DNA from: Microbacterium hydrocarbonoxydans | GTDB lineage: Bacteria > Actinomycetota > Actinomycetes > Actinomycetales > Microbacteriaceae | Direction of reading: 5' to 3' | Length of the DNA stretch: 64,000 nucleotides | Assembly (NCBI RefSeq): GCF_011752045.1 | Contig: NZ_JAAKXW010000001.1 | Coordinates: 310,001 to 374,000, forward strand | Shown: positions 46,208 through 55,231 of the stretch, in pieces | Numbering within the stretch: the stretch's first letter is position 1 | How the letters are laid out: each line of letters opens with the position of its first letter | Notes under the pieces: generated by a model | The model's database searches: none | What the model was told of the DNA's origin: nothing | Seen by the model: only the letters and a program-made list of their open reading frames with translations | Program-made: the position numbers and the translations under genes

Positions 46208-48349
46208 TCAGCGGCTCTCGATGCCGCGGATCTGCGGGGTGTGGAAGGATCCGCCGAAGGCGCGCTCCGAGGCGCCCTCGCGGTCGAGATACGGCGAGGC
46301 GCCGCCGTCGATGAACGGCCAGCCGGCGCCCAGGATGAGGCACAGGTCGATGTCCTCGACCTCGGGCACGACGCCCTCGTCCAGCATCAGCTTGATCTCG
46401 GTCGCGAGGCCGTCCTGCACGCGCTGGAGGATCGTCGCGGCCGATGCCGGCGTCTTACCGAGAGCGGGCTTGATGACCTTCTCGGCCTGTTTCGTCCAGC
46501 CGGTGACACGGCCGCCCTTGTCCTTCTCGACGACGGCGTCCAGCTCGGCGAGAGCGTGGAAGTTGTCGTTCGCGTAGAAGCGCTCGGGGAAGGCGCGCAC
46601 CATGGTGTCCTGCACGTGCGCCGCGACCTTCCAGCCCACCAGGTCGATGAGCTGGAACGGGCCCATCGGCAGGCCGAGCGGCGCGAACGCCTTCTCGACC
46701 TCGGCGACCGGCGTGCCCTCGTAGACGGCGCGGGCCGCCTCGCCCATGACCTTGGCGAGCAGGCGGTTCACGACGAAACCGGGAGCGTCGGCGGTGAGCA
46801 CGGCGTTCTTGCCGAGGCCCTTCGCCACCACGAAGGCGGTCGAGAGCGCAGCATCCGTCGTCGCCGGCGTCTTCACGATCTCGATCAGCGGCATCACCGC
46901 GACCGGGTTGAAGAAGTGGAAGCCGACGAGGCGCTCGGGGTGCGCGAGCTTCGAGCCGATCTCCTCCACCGACAGCGAAGAGGTGTTGGTCGCGAGGATC
47001 GCGTCCTCCGCGACGATCTTCTCGATCTCGCCGAACACCTGCTGCTTGACGCCGACCTCCTCGAACACGGCCTCGATGACGAAGTCGCAGTCCGCGTAGA
47101 GGCTCTTGTCGGTCGTGCCGGTGACGAGCGCGCGGAGCTTGTTCGCCGCATCGGAGTCCAGGCGGCCCTTCTCCTCGAGCTTGCCGATCTCCTCGTGGAT
47201 GTAGGCGACGCCCTTGTCGACGCGCGCCTGGTCGAGGTCGGTGATGAGCACGGGGACCTGGAGCTTGCGGACGAAGAGCAGCGCGAACTGGCTCGCCATG
47301 AGTCCCGCGCCGATGATGCCGACCTTGGTGACCTTCTTCGCGAGCGCCTTGTCGGGGGCGCCGACCGGGCGCTTCGCGCGCTTCTGGACGAGGTCGAAGG
47401 CGTACATGGACGCCGCGAACTGGTCACCGGTGACGAGATCGGCGAGAGCCTCGTCCTCCCGGGCGAAGCCCTCGGCCTTCGTTCCGCTCTTCGCCTTGTC
47501 GAGCAGGTCCAGCGCCACGTACGGCGACTTCGGCACGGTGCCGATCTTCGACTCGAGCATCCCGCGGGCCATCTTGATCGCGATCGGCCACTTGGTGAGC
47601 CGCTCGATCCTGCCGGGCTCGTCCTTCCGCTCGACCTTCTTGCCGCCGAGCACGGCATCCGCCCAGGCGAGCGAGTTCTCGAGGAAGTTCGCGGCCGGGA
47701 AGATCGCGTCGACGACCCCGAGGTCGAACGCTTGCTGCGGCTTCAGCATCCGGTTCTGCTTGAGCGGGTTCGAGATGACGACCTCGAGCGCGTTCTCGAT
47801 GCCGATGAGGTTCGGCAGCAGGTAGGCGCCGCCCCAGCCGGGGATGATGCCGAGGAAGACCTCCGGCAGGGCGATCGCCGCCGCGGACGCGTCCACCGTG
47901 CGGTACGTCGAGTTCAGTGCGATCTCCAGGCCGCCGCCGAGCGCCAGTCCGTTCACGAAGGCGAAAGACGGCACGCCGAGTTCGCTGAGCCCGCCGAGCA
48001 CCTTGTGACCGAGCTGCGCGATCAGGCGGGCGTTGTCGCGCGAGCCCACCTTGCTGATGTCCGACAGATCCGCGCCGGCGGCGAGGATGTACTGCTTGCC
48101 AGTGATGCCGACCGCCTGGATCTCGCCGGCGGCGGCACGCGCCTTCAGGGCGTCGAGCGTCTGGCCGAGCTCCGTGAGCGTCGCCGGCCCCAGCGTGTTC
48201 GGCCGGGTGTGGTCGCGGCCGTTGTCCAGCGTGATGAGGGCGAGGACCTTGCCCGAGGCCAGGCGGATGTCGCGCACGGGAGAGTGCGTGACGACCTCGC
48301 CCTCGGTGAGGGCCTGGATCGGGGAGAAGTCGACTTCTTCGTAGGCCAT
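46208..48349 (-). CDS. Fatty acid oxidation multifunctional protein (enoyl-CoA hydratase/3-hydroxyacyl-CoA dehydrogenase)
   Basis: 713-residue FadB/FadJ-like enzyme of beta-oxidation. The N-terminal crotonase domain has the oxyanion loop AAGADLSDI and both catalytic glutamates (LALGGGLEIAL and LPEVFLGIIPGWGG). The 3-hydroxyacyl-CoA dehydrogenase half has the NAD motif VGIIGAGLMASQFALLF, HFFNPVAVMPLIEIV with the catalytic His, and the GFVVNRLL signature. It would hydrate enoyl-CoA and oxidise the product, passing 3-ketoacyl-CoA to the thiolase encoded upstream; the start codon overlaps the thiolase stop by 1 bp (TAATG), so both are coexpressed. Confidence 0.95.
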   Translation of the reverse strand: MAYEEVDFSPIQALTEGEVVTHSPVRDIRLASGKVLALITLDNGRDHTRPNTLGPATLTELGQTLDALKARAAAGEIQAVGITGKQYILAAGADLSDISKVGSRDNARLIAQLGHKVLGGLSELGVPSFAFVNGLALGGGLEIALNSTYRTVDASAAAIALPEVFLGIIPGWGGAYLLPNLIGIENALEVVISNPLKQNRMLKPQQAFDLGVVDAIFPAANFLENSLAWADAVLGGKKVERKDEPGRIERLTKWPIAIKMARGMLESKIGTVPKSPYVALDLLDKAKSGTKAEGFAREDEALADLVTGDQFAASMYAFDLVQKRAKRPVGAPDKALAKKVTKVGIIGAGLMASQFALLFVRKLQVPVLITDLDQARVDKGVAYIHEEIGKLEEKGRLDSDAANKLRALVTGTTDKSLYADCDFVIEAVFEEVGVKQQVFGEIEKIVAEDAILATNTSSLSVEEIGSKLAHPERLVGFHFFNPVAVMPLIEIVKTPATTDAALSTAFVVAKGLGKNAVLTADAPGFVVNRLLAKVMGEAARAVYEGTPVAEVEKAFAPLGLPMGPFQLIDLVGWKVAAHVQDTMVRAFPERFYANDNFHALAELDAVVEKDKGGRVTGWTKQAEKVIKPALGKTPASAATILQRVQDGLATEIKLMLDEGVVPEVEDIDLCLILGAGWPFIDGGASPYLDREGASERAFGGSFHTPQIRGIESR

Positions 48350-49554
48350 TACTTCCTCTTCTTTCCGTCGTAGTGCGGGTTCTCCCAGATGACGGAGCCG
48401 CCCTGGCCGAGGCCGACGCACATCGCGGTGAGGCCGTAGCGGACGTCGGGGCGCTCGGCGAACTGGGCCGCCAGCTGGATCATCAGTCGCACACCGGATG
48501 CCGCGAGCGGGTGGCCGAGCGCGATCGCGCCGCCCCAGGCGTTGACGCGGGGGTCGTCGTCGGCGATGCCGAAGTGATCGAGGAGCGAGATCACCTGGAT
48601 GGCGAAGGCCTCGTTCAGCTCGAAGAGGCCGATGTCGGAGATCGTGAGGCCGGCCTTCTTCAGAGCCTTCTCGGTGGAGGGGATCGGGCCGATGCCCATG
48701 ATCTCCGGCTGCACGCCGGCGAAGGCGAACGAGACCATCTTCATCTTCGGGGCCAGGCCGAACTCCTTGACCGCGGCGCCTCCGGCGAGCAGCGACATGG
48801 TCGCTCCGTCGGTGAGAGGGGAGGAAGTGCCCGCGGTGACGCGTCCGTGGGGGCGGAACGGCGTCTTGAGGGCGGCGAGGTCCTCCATGGTCGTCTGCGG
48901 GCGACGGCCCTCGTCCTCGGTGGCGAGACCCCAGGCGCCGTCGGCGCCCTTGATCGCGACCGGCACGAGGTCGGGCTGGATCTTCCCTGCGTCGTAGGCC
49001 GCCTGCACCTTGTGCTGGCTGAGCATGCCGAAGCGGTCGGAGCGCTCCTTGGTGAGGTGCGGGAATCGGTCGAAGATGCGCTCGGCGGTGACGCCCATGT
49101 TCAGCGCGCCGGGGTCGACCATCTTCTCGGCGACGAACCGCGGGTTCGGGTCGGCGTTCCCGCCGATAGGGTGATGGCCCATGTGCTCGACGCCGCCGGC
49201 GAGGGCGAAGTCGTACATGCCGACCCCGATCGAGGCGGCCATCGTCGTGACGCTCGTCATCGCGCCGGCGCACATGCGCTCGACGGCGAGGCCGGGGACG
49301 GTCTGCGGAAGGCCCGCGAGGATCGCCACCGAGCGGCCGAGGGTGAGGCCCTGGTCGCCGGTCTGGCTCGTCGCGGCGATCGCGACGTCGTCGATGCGGT
49401 CGACCGGAACGGCGCCGTTCCGCTCCATAAGGCCGATGGTCGCCTTGACGGCGAGGTCATCAGCGCGGGTGTTCCAGTACATGCCCTTTTCGCCGGCGCG
49501 CCCGAAGGGGGTGCGCACTCCATCGACGAAGTAGACGTCCGAGATCTCGGCCAC
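48349..49554 (-). CDS. Acetyl-CoA C-acyltransferase (thiolase)
   Basis: 401-residue thiolase. The acyl-accepting Cys is in AVERMCAGAMTSV, the His in GGAIALGHPLAASG and the second catalytic Cys in AMCVGLGQGGS. With the downstream multifunctional protein it completes beta-oxidation. FadA-like by context; a biosynthetic acetoacetyl-CoA thiolase role is possible but less likely. The GTG start has GGAGGCA directly upstream. Confidence 0.95.
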   Translation of the reverse strand: MAEISDVYFVDGVRTPFGRAGEKGMYWNTRADDLAVKATIGLMERNGAVPVDRIDDVAIAATSQTGDQGLTLGRSVAILAGLPQTVPGLAVERMCAGAMTSVTTMAASIGVGMYDFALAGGVEHMGHHPIGGNADPNPRFVAEKMVDPGALNMGVTAERIFDRFPHLTKERSDRFGMLSQHKVQAAYDAGKIQPDLVPVAIKGADGAWGLATEDEGRRPQTTMEDLAALKTPFRPHGRVTAGTSSPLTDGATMSLLAGGAAVKEFGLAPKMKMVSFAFAGVQPEIMGIGPIPSTEKALKKAGLTISDIGLFELNEAFAIQVISLLDHFGIADDDPRVNAWGGAIALGHPLAASGVRLMIQLAAQFAERPDVRYGLTAMCVGLGQGGSVIWENPHYDGKKRK

Positions 49555-49628
49555 TCTGCCTCCAAGTTTGTGCGGTGGCCTCAGTCTAGGAACGCCGCGG
49601 AAACCGGGAGGAATCGGTTGGATCGAAC

Positions 49629-50822
49629 CTACGAAGCGGTCGCGGACGTGTCGTCAGGCGATTGTGCAGCCTCTGCAAAGGCATCCGCGATCTTCTGTGC
49701 GGTCTGTGCAATCTGCCACGGGCGTGCACCGAGCGCGGCGAGCGCGGCGCCGACCTCTTCGGCGGTCGTTCCCGGCGCCTCCCAGGCGACGCGACGGAGG
49801 AACTCCGGGGTGAGCAGGTTCTCGGTCGGCATGCCGAGCTCCTCGGCAGTCGCCTCGACGATCGGCCGGGCGGCTTTGAGGCGTGCATCCGCCTCCGGGT
49901 TGCGGTCCGCCCACGCGCGGGGCGGCGGCAGGGCGTCGCTGGGCACGCGCTCCCTGGGCAGCTCCTCGCTCGCCCGGCCGTCGACGATCGCCTGCCACCA
50001 GCGGTCGATCTGCGTGCGGCTCGCGCGACCCTGGAACTCCTTGATGCCGGCCAGAGCCTGCTTGCTCTGCGGCCCGGCGAGCACCGCGGCGACCAGGGAG
50101 CGGTCGGGGACGAGCCGCCCGGGGGACACGTCCTGCTCCTGCGCGTAGGCCTCACGCGCCTTCCACAGCTCCCGTGCGACGGCGAGGTTGCGGGCACCGC
50201 GTACCTGGTGCAGTCCGCTCAGCCGCCGCCAGGGATCCTCCCGGGGTGGCTTCGGCAGGCGCGTGAGCGTCGCCGCGAACTCCTCCGCGGCGAACTCGGT
50301 CTTCCCCTGCTCCTCGAGCTGGGCCTGCAGGGCCTCCTGCACGTCGATGAGGTGGAGGACGTCCAGCGCCGCGTATTCCAGCCAGGCAGGCGGCAGCGGC
50401 CGCGTGGACCAGTCGGCCGCCGAGTGCTCCTTCTTCAGGGTGATCCCCAGCGTGTTCTCCACGACCGCGGCGAGCCCGACGCGCTCGTGCCCGAGCAGAC
50501 GCGCGGCCAGTTCGGTGTCGAAGATCGTGGCGGGCACCAGGTCGAGCTCGCGGAGTGAAGGCAGGTCCTGGCTGGCTGCGTGGAACACCCACAGCGCGTC
50601 GCCGATGGCCGCCTGCAGGGGCGCGAAATCTCCCAGGGCGGGAGGATCGAAGAGGAAGACGCCGGCGCCCCGCCGGAACACCTGCACGAGGTATGCACGC
50701 TGCGAATAGCGGAAGCCGGATGCCCGTTCGACGTCGACCGCCACCGGCCCGGTGCCGGCGGCGAGTGCGGCGCACGCCGCATGGAACTCCTCGGCATCCG
50801 AGATCACGGAGTATTCAGTCAC
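49629..50822 (-). CDS. rnd: Ribonuclease D family 3'-5' exonuclease with HRDC domain
   Basis: 397-residue DEDD-family exonuclease. Exo I has VAVDVERASGFRY (Asp and Glu), Exo II lies around FHAASQDLPSLREL, and Exo III has YAALDVLHLIDV. The C-terminus carries an HRDC-type helical domain (about 210-290) and a second, weaker helical repeat. RNase D trims tRNA and other RNA 3' ends. It overlaps the DUF3000 gene by 8 bp as the second gene of a two-gene operon. Confidence 0.92.
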   Translation of the reverse strand: MTEYSVISDAEEFHAACAALAAGTGPVAVDVERASGFRYSQRAYLVQVFRRGAGVFLFDPPALGDFAPLQAAIGDALWVFHAASQDLPSLRELDLVPATIFDTELAARLLGHERVGLAAVVENTLGITLKKEHSAADWSTRPLPPAWLEYAALDVLHLIDVQEALQAQLEEQGKTEFAAEEFAATLTRLPKPPREDPWRRLSGLHQVRGARNLAVARELWKAREAYAQEQDVSPGRLVPDRSLVAAVLAGPQSKQALAGIKEFQGRASRTQIDRWWQAIVDGRASEELPRERVPSDALPPPRAWADRNPEADARLKAARPIVEATAEELGMPTENLLTPEFLRRVAWEAPGTTAEEVGAALAALGARPWQIAQTAQKIADAFAEAAQSPDDTSATAS

Positions 50823-51396
50823 GTGCAGCCTTTCGCGCGCCGATCACGGCGATACCCTCGGAGCCGGGCGGAAGACCCGCCAGCATTCCGACCAGTTCGG
50901 CCCATGCTTCGACGTGCGGTCGGAAGGGGCCCTCTGGAGTCCAGGACGCCCGCAATTCTATCTGGGCTCCGTCGCCCTCGACGGCGAGGCCCCCGAATCC
51001 CTTCGACAGCGTCTTCGTCGAGGTCCCCGACGCGGAGTGATGGATCGCGTTCCGCGACTCCAGGGCGTCCACCAGCCAGGACCAGGTGACATCGGCCAGC
51101 AGGGGATCGGTGCCGATCTCCGGCTCGAGCGGCGCTTGCGCGAACAGGACGATGCGCCACTCCCCGCCCCAGGCCGAAGGCGCGGAGGGATCGTGGAGCA
51201 GCACGAACCGCCCGGTGCCGTACACGGACTCACCGTCCGGCCCGGGGCGCACGTCGGCGGCCAGGGCGATCGCGTAGGGGGCGAGGCCCTGAGGCGTGGC
51301 TATCTCCCGAACGGTGATGTCCGCGCGGAAGGCGGTCTCACGCAGCTCGGCAACAGCGGCGTCGAATCGGGTCCCGTCATCGGGGTGTGCGGTCAC
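50815..51396 (-). CDS. DUF3000 family protein
   Basis: 193-residue actinobacterial protein of unknown function. Conserved segments are ITVREIATPQGLAPYAIALA, GRFVLLHDPSAPSAWGGEWR, DVTWSWLVDALESRNA and the end segment VEAWAELVGMLAGLPPGSEG. It is almost always paired with rnd, as here, which hints at an RNA-related role. The GTG start is exactly 12 nt from a TAGCCT hexamer. Divergent from the alpha/beta hydrolase gene, with overlapping -10 elements. Confidence 0.9.
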   Translation of the reverse strand: MTAHPDDGTRFDAAVAELRETAFRADITVREIATPQGLAPYAIALAADVRPGPDGESVYGTGRFVLLHDPSAPSAWGGEWRIVLFAQAPLEPEIGTDPLLADVTWSWLVDALESRNAIHHSASGTSTKTLSKGFGGLAVEGDGAQIELRASWTPEGPFRPHVEAWAELVGMLAGLPPGSEGIAVIGARKAARD

Positions 51397-51402
51397 GGCA
51401 AC

Positions 51403-51408
51403 AGGCTA
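51403..51408 (-). promoter_or_regulatory. -10 (TAGCCT) of the leaderless DUF3000-rnd operon
   Basis: On the minus strand TAGCCT begins exactly 12 nt before the GTG at 51396. It shares two bases with the opposite-strand -10 at 51407. Confidence 0.6.
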
Positions 51409-51412
51409 GAGT
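51407..51412 (+). promoter_or_regulatory. Candidate -10 (TAGAGT) of the alpha/beta hydrolase gene
   Basis: TAGAGT begins 15 nt before the ATG at 51422; with CAGGAGG also present before the ATG, the true transcript may start further upstream. The two -10s meet in a CTAG core. Confidence 0.4.
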
Positions 51413-51421
51413 CAGGAGGCG

Positions 51422-52576
51422 ATGAAGAGTCTCAGGCACGCCGTTGCGCTCCTTGTCCCCGCACTGCTGGCACTGGGGGTGGCGCTGTCCCTGCTCGTCC
51501 TCCGCGTCGCCCGTCGCGTCGTCACGCCGGCGCAGCGCGCCAAGGACACCGCGATCCTCGCGGTCGACACCGGTGCGCAGACCATCGAGCTGCAGCGCAC
51601 CCTCGACTCCGAGCTGCCCGGCCGCTACGGACTCTTCACGACCGGCACCTACGGATACGTGAAGCTCGGCGCCGTGCTCAGCGCCGACGGGAAGAGCGTT
51701 CGCCGGAAGCTGCTCACGCAGATCGAGCCGGGGGCCCGCGTCGACCGGGGCGCTACCTTCAGCGGCTGGTACTACTCCACCCCGAGCGAGCTGCACCTGC
51801 GCTGCGAGAACGTGCTGATCGGCTCGCCGGCGGGTCCGTGCCCGGCCTGGTACTTCCCGGCTACGTCCTCGACGTGGGTCATCCAGGTGCACGGGCGGGG
51901 AGCGGCGCGGGCGGAGTGCCTGCGTGCCGTGCCGGTTCTGCACGCGGCCGGACTGCCCAACCTCGTGGTCTCCTACCGGAACGACGGGGAGGCCCCGCGC
52001 AGCCGGGGCGGGGCCTATGCCCTCGGCGCGTCCGAGTGGCGTGACATCGACGCCGCGATCGCCTACGCGCTCCGGCACGGTGCCGAGAGGGTGATCCTCA
52101 TGGGCTGGTCCATGGGCGGCGCCGTGTCGCTCCAGGCCGCCGTGAACTCCGGGAACCGCGATCGCATCGCCGGGCTCATCCTGGAGTCGCCGGTGATCGA
52201 CTGGCGCACGGTGCTCCGCTTCCAGGCGCGCGAGTCGGGGATGCGCGCGCCCCTGCCGGAACTGGCCATGGGAGCGCTGTCGGTGCCGCTCACCGCACGG
52301 CTCAGCGGCGCTGAGGACGCCATCCCGTTCGACCGGCTGGACATGGTCGCGCGGGCCGAGGAGCTGACGATGCCGATCCTGATCCTGCACAGCGACGACG
52401 ACGGCTTCGTCCCCGCCGACGCCTCGCATGCGCTGCAGGAGGCGCGGCCGGATCTCGTGACCATGCCGAGATTCAGCGTCGCGAGGCACACGAAGCTGTG
52501 GAACTACGACCAGACGGGCTGGACGGCCGCGATCACCGGCTGGCTCGAGGAGCAGGGCTTCAGCGCTTCTGCCTGA
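51422..52576 (+). CDS. Membrane-anchored alpha/beta hydrolase
   Basis: 384 residues. An N-terminal transmembrane or signal-anchor helix at about 5-27 (AVALLVPALLALGVALSLLV) precedes a 100-residue beta-rich region, then an alpha/beta hydrolase domain: oxyanion area VIQVHGRGAAR, nucleophile elbow GWSMGGAVS, acid in LHSDDDGFVP and catalytic His in ARHTKLWNYD. The catalytic domain is likely outside the membrane. Substrate unknown. It has CAGGAGG before its ATG. Its 3' end overlaps sufE by 17 bp in convergent orientation. Confidence 0.85.
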   Translation: MKSLRHAVALLVPALLALGVALSLLVLRVARRVVTPAQRAKDTAILAVDTGAQTIELQRTLDSELPGRYGLFTTGTYGYVKLGAVLSADGKSVRRKLLTQIEPGARVDRGATFSGWYYSTPSELHLRCENVLIGSPAGPCPAWYFPATSSTWVIQVHGRGAARAECLRAVPVLHAAGLPNLVVSYRNDGEAPRSRGGAYALGASEWRDIDAAIAYALRHGAERVILMGWSMGGAVSLQAAVNSGNRDRIAGLILESPVIDWRTVLRFQARESGMRAPLPELAMGALSVPLTARLSGAEDAIPFDRLDMVARAEELTMPILILHSDDDGFVPADASHALQEARPDLVTMPRFSVARHTKLWNYDQTGWTAAITGWLEEQGFSASA

Positions 52577-53000
52577 CCTGGTTCTTCGCCCGCATCAGCA
52601 TCCCCGTCATCCCGCTGATCCGCAGAGGAGAGACGACCTTGGTGAGTCCGATCGACTGCGGGTAGTCGTCCGGGATGGCGAGGACCTCGTCGGCGGTGAG
52701 GCCGCTGATGCCCTGCACCAGGATGCTGGCGAAGCCCCGCGTCGTCGGCGCCTCCGGAGGTGCCGAGGCGTGCATCGTGACGATGCCGCCCTCGACCTCG
52801 ACGTGGATGTACACGGGAGACTGGCATTCGGCGACGCGCTCGTACATCTCGGGATGGCTCGCGACCTCCTCGGACACCGCCGGCAGCTCGTCGGAGTACT
52901 CGAGCAGCAGCAGGAGGCGATCGGTCTCCGGGGTCTCCAGGAATCCGTCGCGGATCTCGGCGAGGGTGTCAGGAACGGCGCTCGTGCTCATCCCCGCCAT
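52560..53000 (-). CDS. sufE: SufE family sulfur acceptor protein
   Basis: 146-residue SufE-like protein. The sulfur-accepting cysteine is in YERVAECQSPVYIHV, and the family core continues with TRGFASILVQGISGL and IPDDYPQSIGLTKVVSPLR. SufE accepts persulfide from a cysteine desulfurase such as SufS. Here it is linked instead to the rhodanese gene sseA 10 bp upstream, as in many actinobacteria. Starts at 53000 or 52991 are both plausible. Confidence 0.9.
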   Translation of the reverse strand: MAGMSTSAVPDTLAEIRDGFLETPETDRLLLLLEYSDELPAVSEEVASHPEMYERVAECQSPVYIHVEVEGGIVTMHASAPPEAPTTRGFASILVQGISGLTADEVLAIPDDYPQSIGLTKVVSPLRISGMTGMLMRAKNQVRQKR

Positions 53001-53010
53001 TTTCCCACGC

Positions 53011-53907
53011 TCAGCGGCCGCCTGGCTCCGTGCCGGTGACGATCGGGACGCGGACCGCGCTGCCCCACTCCGTCCAGGAGCCGTCGTAGTTGCGCACGTT
53101 CTCGAAGCCGAGGAGGTGCTTCAGCACGAACCAGGTGTGACTGGACCGCTCGCCGATGCGGCAGTACGCCACCACGTCGTCCCCGTCCTTCAGTCCGGCG
53201 CCGTCGCGGTAGATCGCGTCCAGCTCGGCGCGGGTGCGGAATCCGCCGTCCTCGGCCACGGCCTTCGCCCACGGCACGCTCTGCGCGGTCGGGATGTGGC
53301 CGGCGCGGAGGGCGCCCTCCTCCGGGTAGGCGGGGGCACTGGTGCGCTCACCGCTGTACTCCTCGGGGGAGCGCACGTCGATGAGCGGGCCCTGACCGAT
53401 GAAGGCGAGGACATCCTCCTTGTAGGCGCGGATGACGGAGTCGTCGCGCTCCACGACCGGGTAGTCGGTCGGCGCCGGCGAGGGCGTCTCCCGCGTGAGC
53501 TCCCGGCCCTCGGCGATCCAGCGGTCGCGTCCGCCGTCGAGCAGCCGCACGTCCTCGTGGCCGAAGAGCGAGAACACCCACAGGGCGTATGCGGCCCACC
53601 AGTTGTTCTTGTCGCCGTAGATGACGACGGTGTCGTCCCGGGAGATGCCCTTGCGGCTCAGCAGCGCGGCGAAGCCCTCGCCGTCCACGTAGTCGCGGAC
53701 GACCGGATCGTTGAGCTCCGTGTGCCAGTCGACCTTCACCGCGCCGGGGATGTGCCCGGTCTCGTAGAGGAGGACGTCCTCGTCGGACTCCACGACCACG
53801 AGGCCAGGAGCGCCGAGACGCTCGGCGAGCCACTCTGTGGTGACCAGGCGGCCCGGCTCGGCGTACTCGGCGAACTTGGGCGAAGACGAATCGAACTCGA
53901 TGGTCAC
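53011..53907 (-). CDS. sseA: Thiosulfate/3-mercaptopyruvate sulfurtransferase
   Basis: 298-residue double-rhodanese protein. The inactive first domain spans about 20-140; the second has the catalytic cysteine in [15 protein letters not shown], near residue 243. The CRIGERS loop is typical of actinobacterial thiosulfate sulfurtransferases. GTG at 53907 has TGAGGAGA upstream; the frame beyond it is not homologous. Cotranscribed with sufE, so it probably feeds sulfane sulfur into Fe-S or thiolation pathways. Divergent from zapE across 142 bp. Confidence 0.93.
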   Translation of the reverse strand: MTIEFDSSSPKFAEYAEPGRLVTTEWLAERLGAPGLVVVESDEDVLLYETGHIPGAVKVDWHTELNDPVVRDYVDGEGFAALLSRKGISRDDTVVIYGDKNNWWAAYALWVFSLFGHEDVRLLDGGRDRWIAEGRELTRETPSPAPTDYPVVERDDSVIRAYKEDVLAFIGQGPLIDVRSPEEYSGERTSAPAYPEEGALRAGHIPTAQSVPWAKAVAEDGGFRTRAELDAIYRDGAGLKDGDDVVAYCRIGERSSHTWFVLKHLLGFENVRNYDGSWTEWGSAVRVPIVTGTEPGGR

Positions 53908-54049
53908 AGGGATCTCCTCAGACGGTGAGCGGCGATGAAGGAAGTGCAGACGGCGTAATGTGGAGCCGTCCCTTCGACGATAGATCCCCGCCGGGGGTCC
54001 GGCACCGGATTCGTAAGAGTTCGACACAGGCTTCCACCCGATCTTCAGG

Positions 54050-55096
54050 ATGACGATGACTGAGACCACGACCCGCACGGGCATCGTGCACCTGACCGAC
54101 CGCCAGCCGACGGTCACCGGCCCGGAGATGCTCGCGAGTCTCGTGCCTCCGCCGCAGTTCGACGGCGCCACCTTCGAGAGCTACCGTGCTGACACCGCCC
54201 ACCCCTCGCAGGAGGAGGCGAAGGAGACCCTGATGCGCTTCGCCGGCCGCGGCGGACCCGTCAAGCGCGGTGGGTTCTTCAGCCGTGCGAAGAAGGAGCC
54301 GGAGCTGAAGCCCGGTGTCTACCTGGACGGCGGCTTCGGCGTCGGCAAGACCCACCTGCTCGCGTCGATCTACCACGCGATGCCGGCACGCCGGAAGTAC
54401 TTCGGATCCTTCATCGAGTACACCGCGCTGGTCGGGGCGCTCGGCTACAAGAACACCGTCGACCTGCTCAAGGGAGCCGATCTGCTCTGCATCGACGAGT
54501 TCGAGCTCGACGATCCGGGCGACACCATGGTGATGACGCGGCTCCTCGGCGAGCTCGTCCCCACCGGCACGCGCCTGGCCGCCACGTCGAACACGCCGCC
54601 GAACGCGCTCGGTGAGGGACGATTCGCCGCGCAGGACTTCCTCCGCGAGATCCACGCGATGTCCGACAGCTTCCAGACGCTGCGGATCGACGGCGTCGAC
54701 TTCCGCCAGCGCGCTCTCGACGGACATGCCGTGGTGAGCGACGACGACGAGTACGCGGCGGCGATCGCGGCCGGAGCCGCTGACGGAACGGCATCCGACG
54801 ACTCCTTCGGGGACGTCATCCGCCACCTCGCCCGCGTGCACCCCTCGCGCTACCTACGCGTCATCGCGGGCCTCGACCTGGTCGGGCTGCGGGACGTCCA
54901 CGTGCTCACAGACCAGTCCGAGGCTCTGCGCTTCGTGGCCTTCGTGGATCGCGTCTACGATGCGCAGATCCCGATCGTCGCGACCGGGGTGGGCCTGGAC
55001 CAGGTGTTCGCGGAGGAGATGCTCGGCGGCGGCTACCGCAAGAAGTACCTGCGGGCGATCTCGCGCCTGAACGCGCTCACGCACGCCGAGCGCTGA
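54050..55096 (+). CDS. zapE: Cell division protein ZapE (AFG1-like ATPase)
   Basis: 348-residue AFG1/ZapE-type AAA+ ATPase. Walker A is [13 protein letters not shown] at about residues 97-109 and Walker B is [14 protein letters not shown]; sensor 1 falls in [15 protein letters not shown]. The C-terminus has the [16 protein letters not shown] segment common to the family. In proteobacteria ZapE binds FtsZ; in actinobacteria the role is inferred. ATG at 54050 or 54056. It precedes amt by 135 bp on the same strand. Confidence 0.92.
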   Translation: MTMTETTTRTGIVHLTDRQPTVTGPEMLASLVPPPQFDGATFESYRADTAHPSQEEAKETLMRFAGRGGPVKRGGFFSRAKKEPELKPGVYLDGGFGVGKTHLLASIYHAMPARRKYFGSFIEYTALVGALGYKNTVDLLKGADLLCIDEFELDDPGDTMVMTRLLGELVPTGTRLAATSNTPPNALGEGRFAAQDFLREIHAMSDSFQTLRIDGVDFRQRALDGHAVVSDDDEYAAAIAAGAADGTASDDSFGDVIRHLARVHPSRYLRVIAGLDLVGLRDVHVLTDQSEALRFVAFVDRVYDAQIPIVATGVGLDQVFAEEMLGGGYRKKYLRAISRLNALTHAER

Positions 55097-55111
55097 CGCC
55101 GCAGCCGGCCG

Positions 55112-55159
55112 CGTAACGCGATGTTCACATGGCGGCTCCGCCTGTAACGTCCGCGCAAC
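55112..55159 (+). promoter_or_regulatory. GlnR-like boxes upstream of amt
   Basis: Two half-operators: GTAAC-n6-TTCAC (55112-55127) and GTAAC-n6-GCAAC (55144-55159), 32 bp apart, i.e. about three helical turns. They match the a-n6-b form of GlnR sites imperfectly but recur before a nitrogen gene, like the clearer operator of glnA. Confidence 0.6.
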
Positions 55160-55231
55160 AAACTTCACGCATTCCGGAAATCGGGCCTCGTCACACTGAA
55201 GCCCACAGTTTCCCGAATGTGAGGTTTACAC

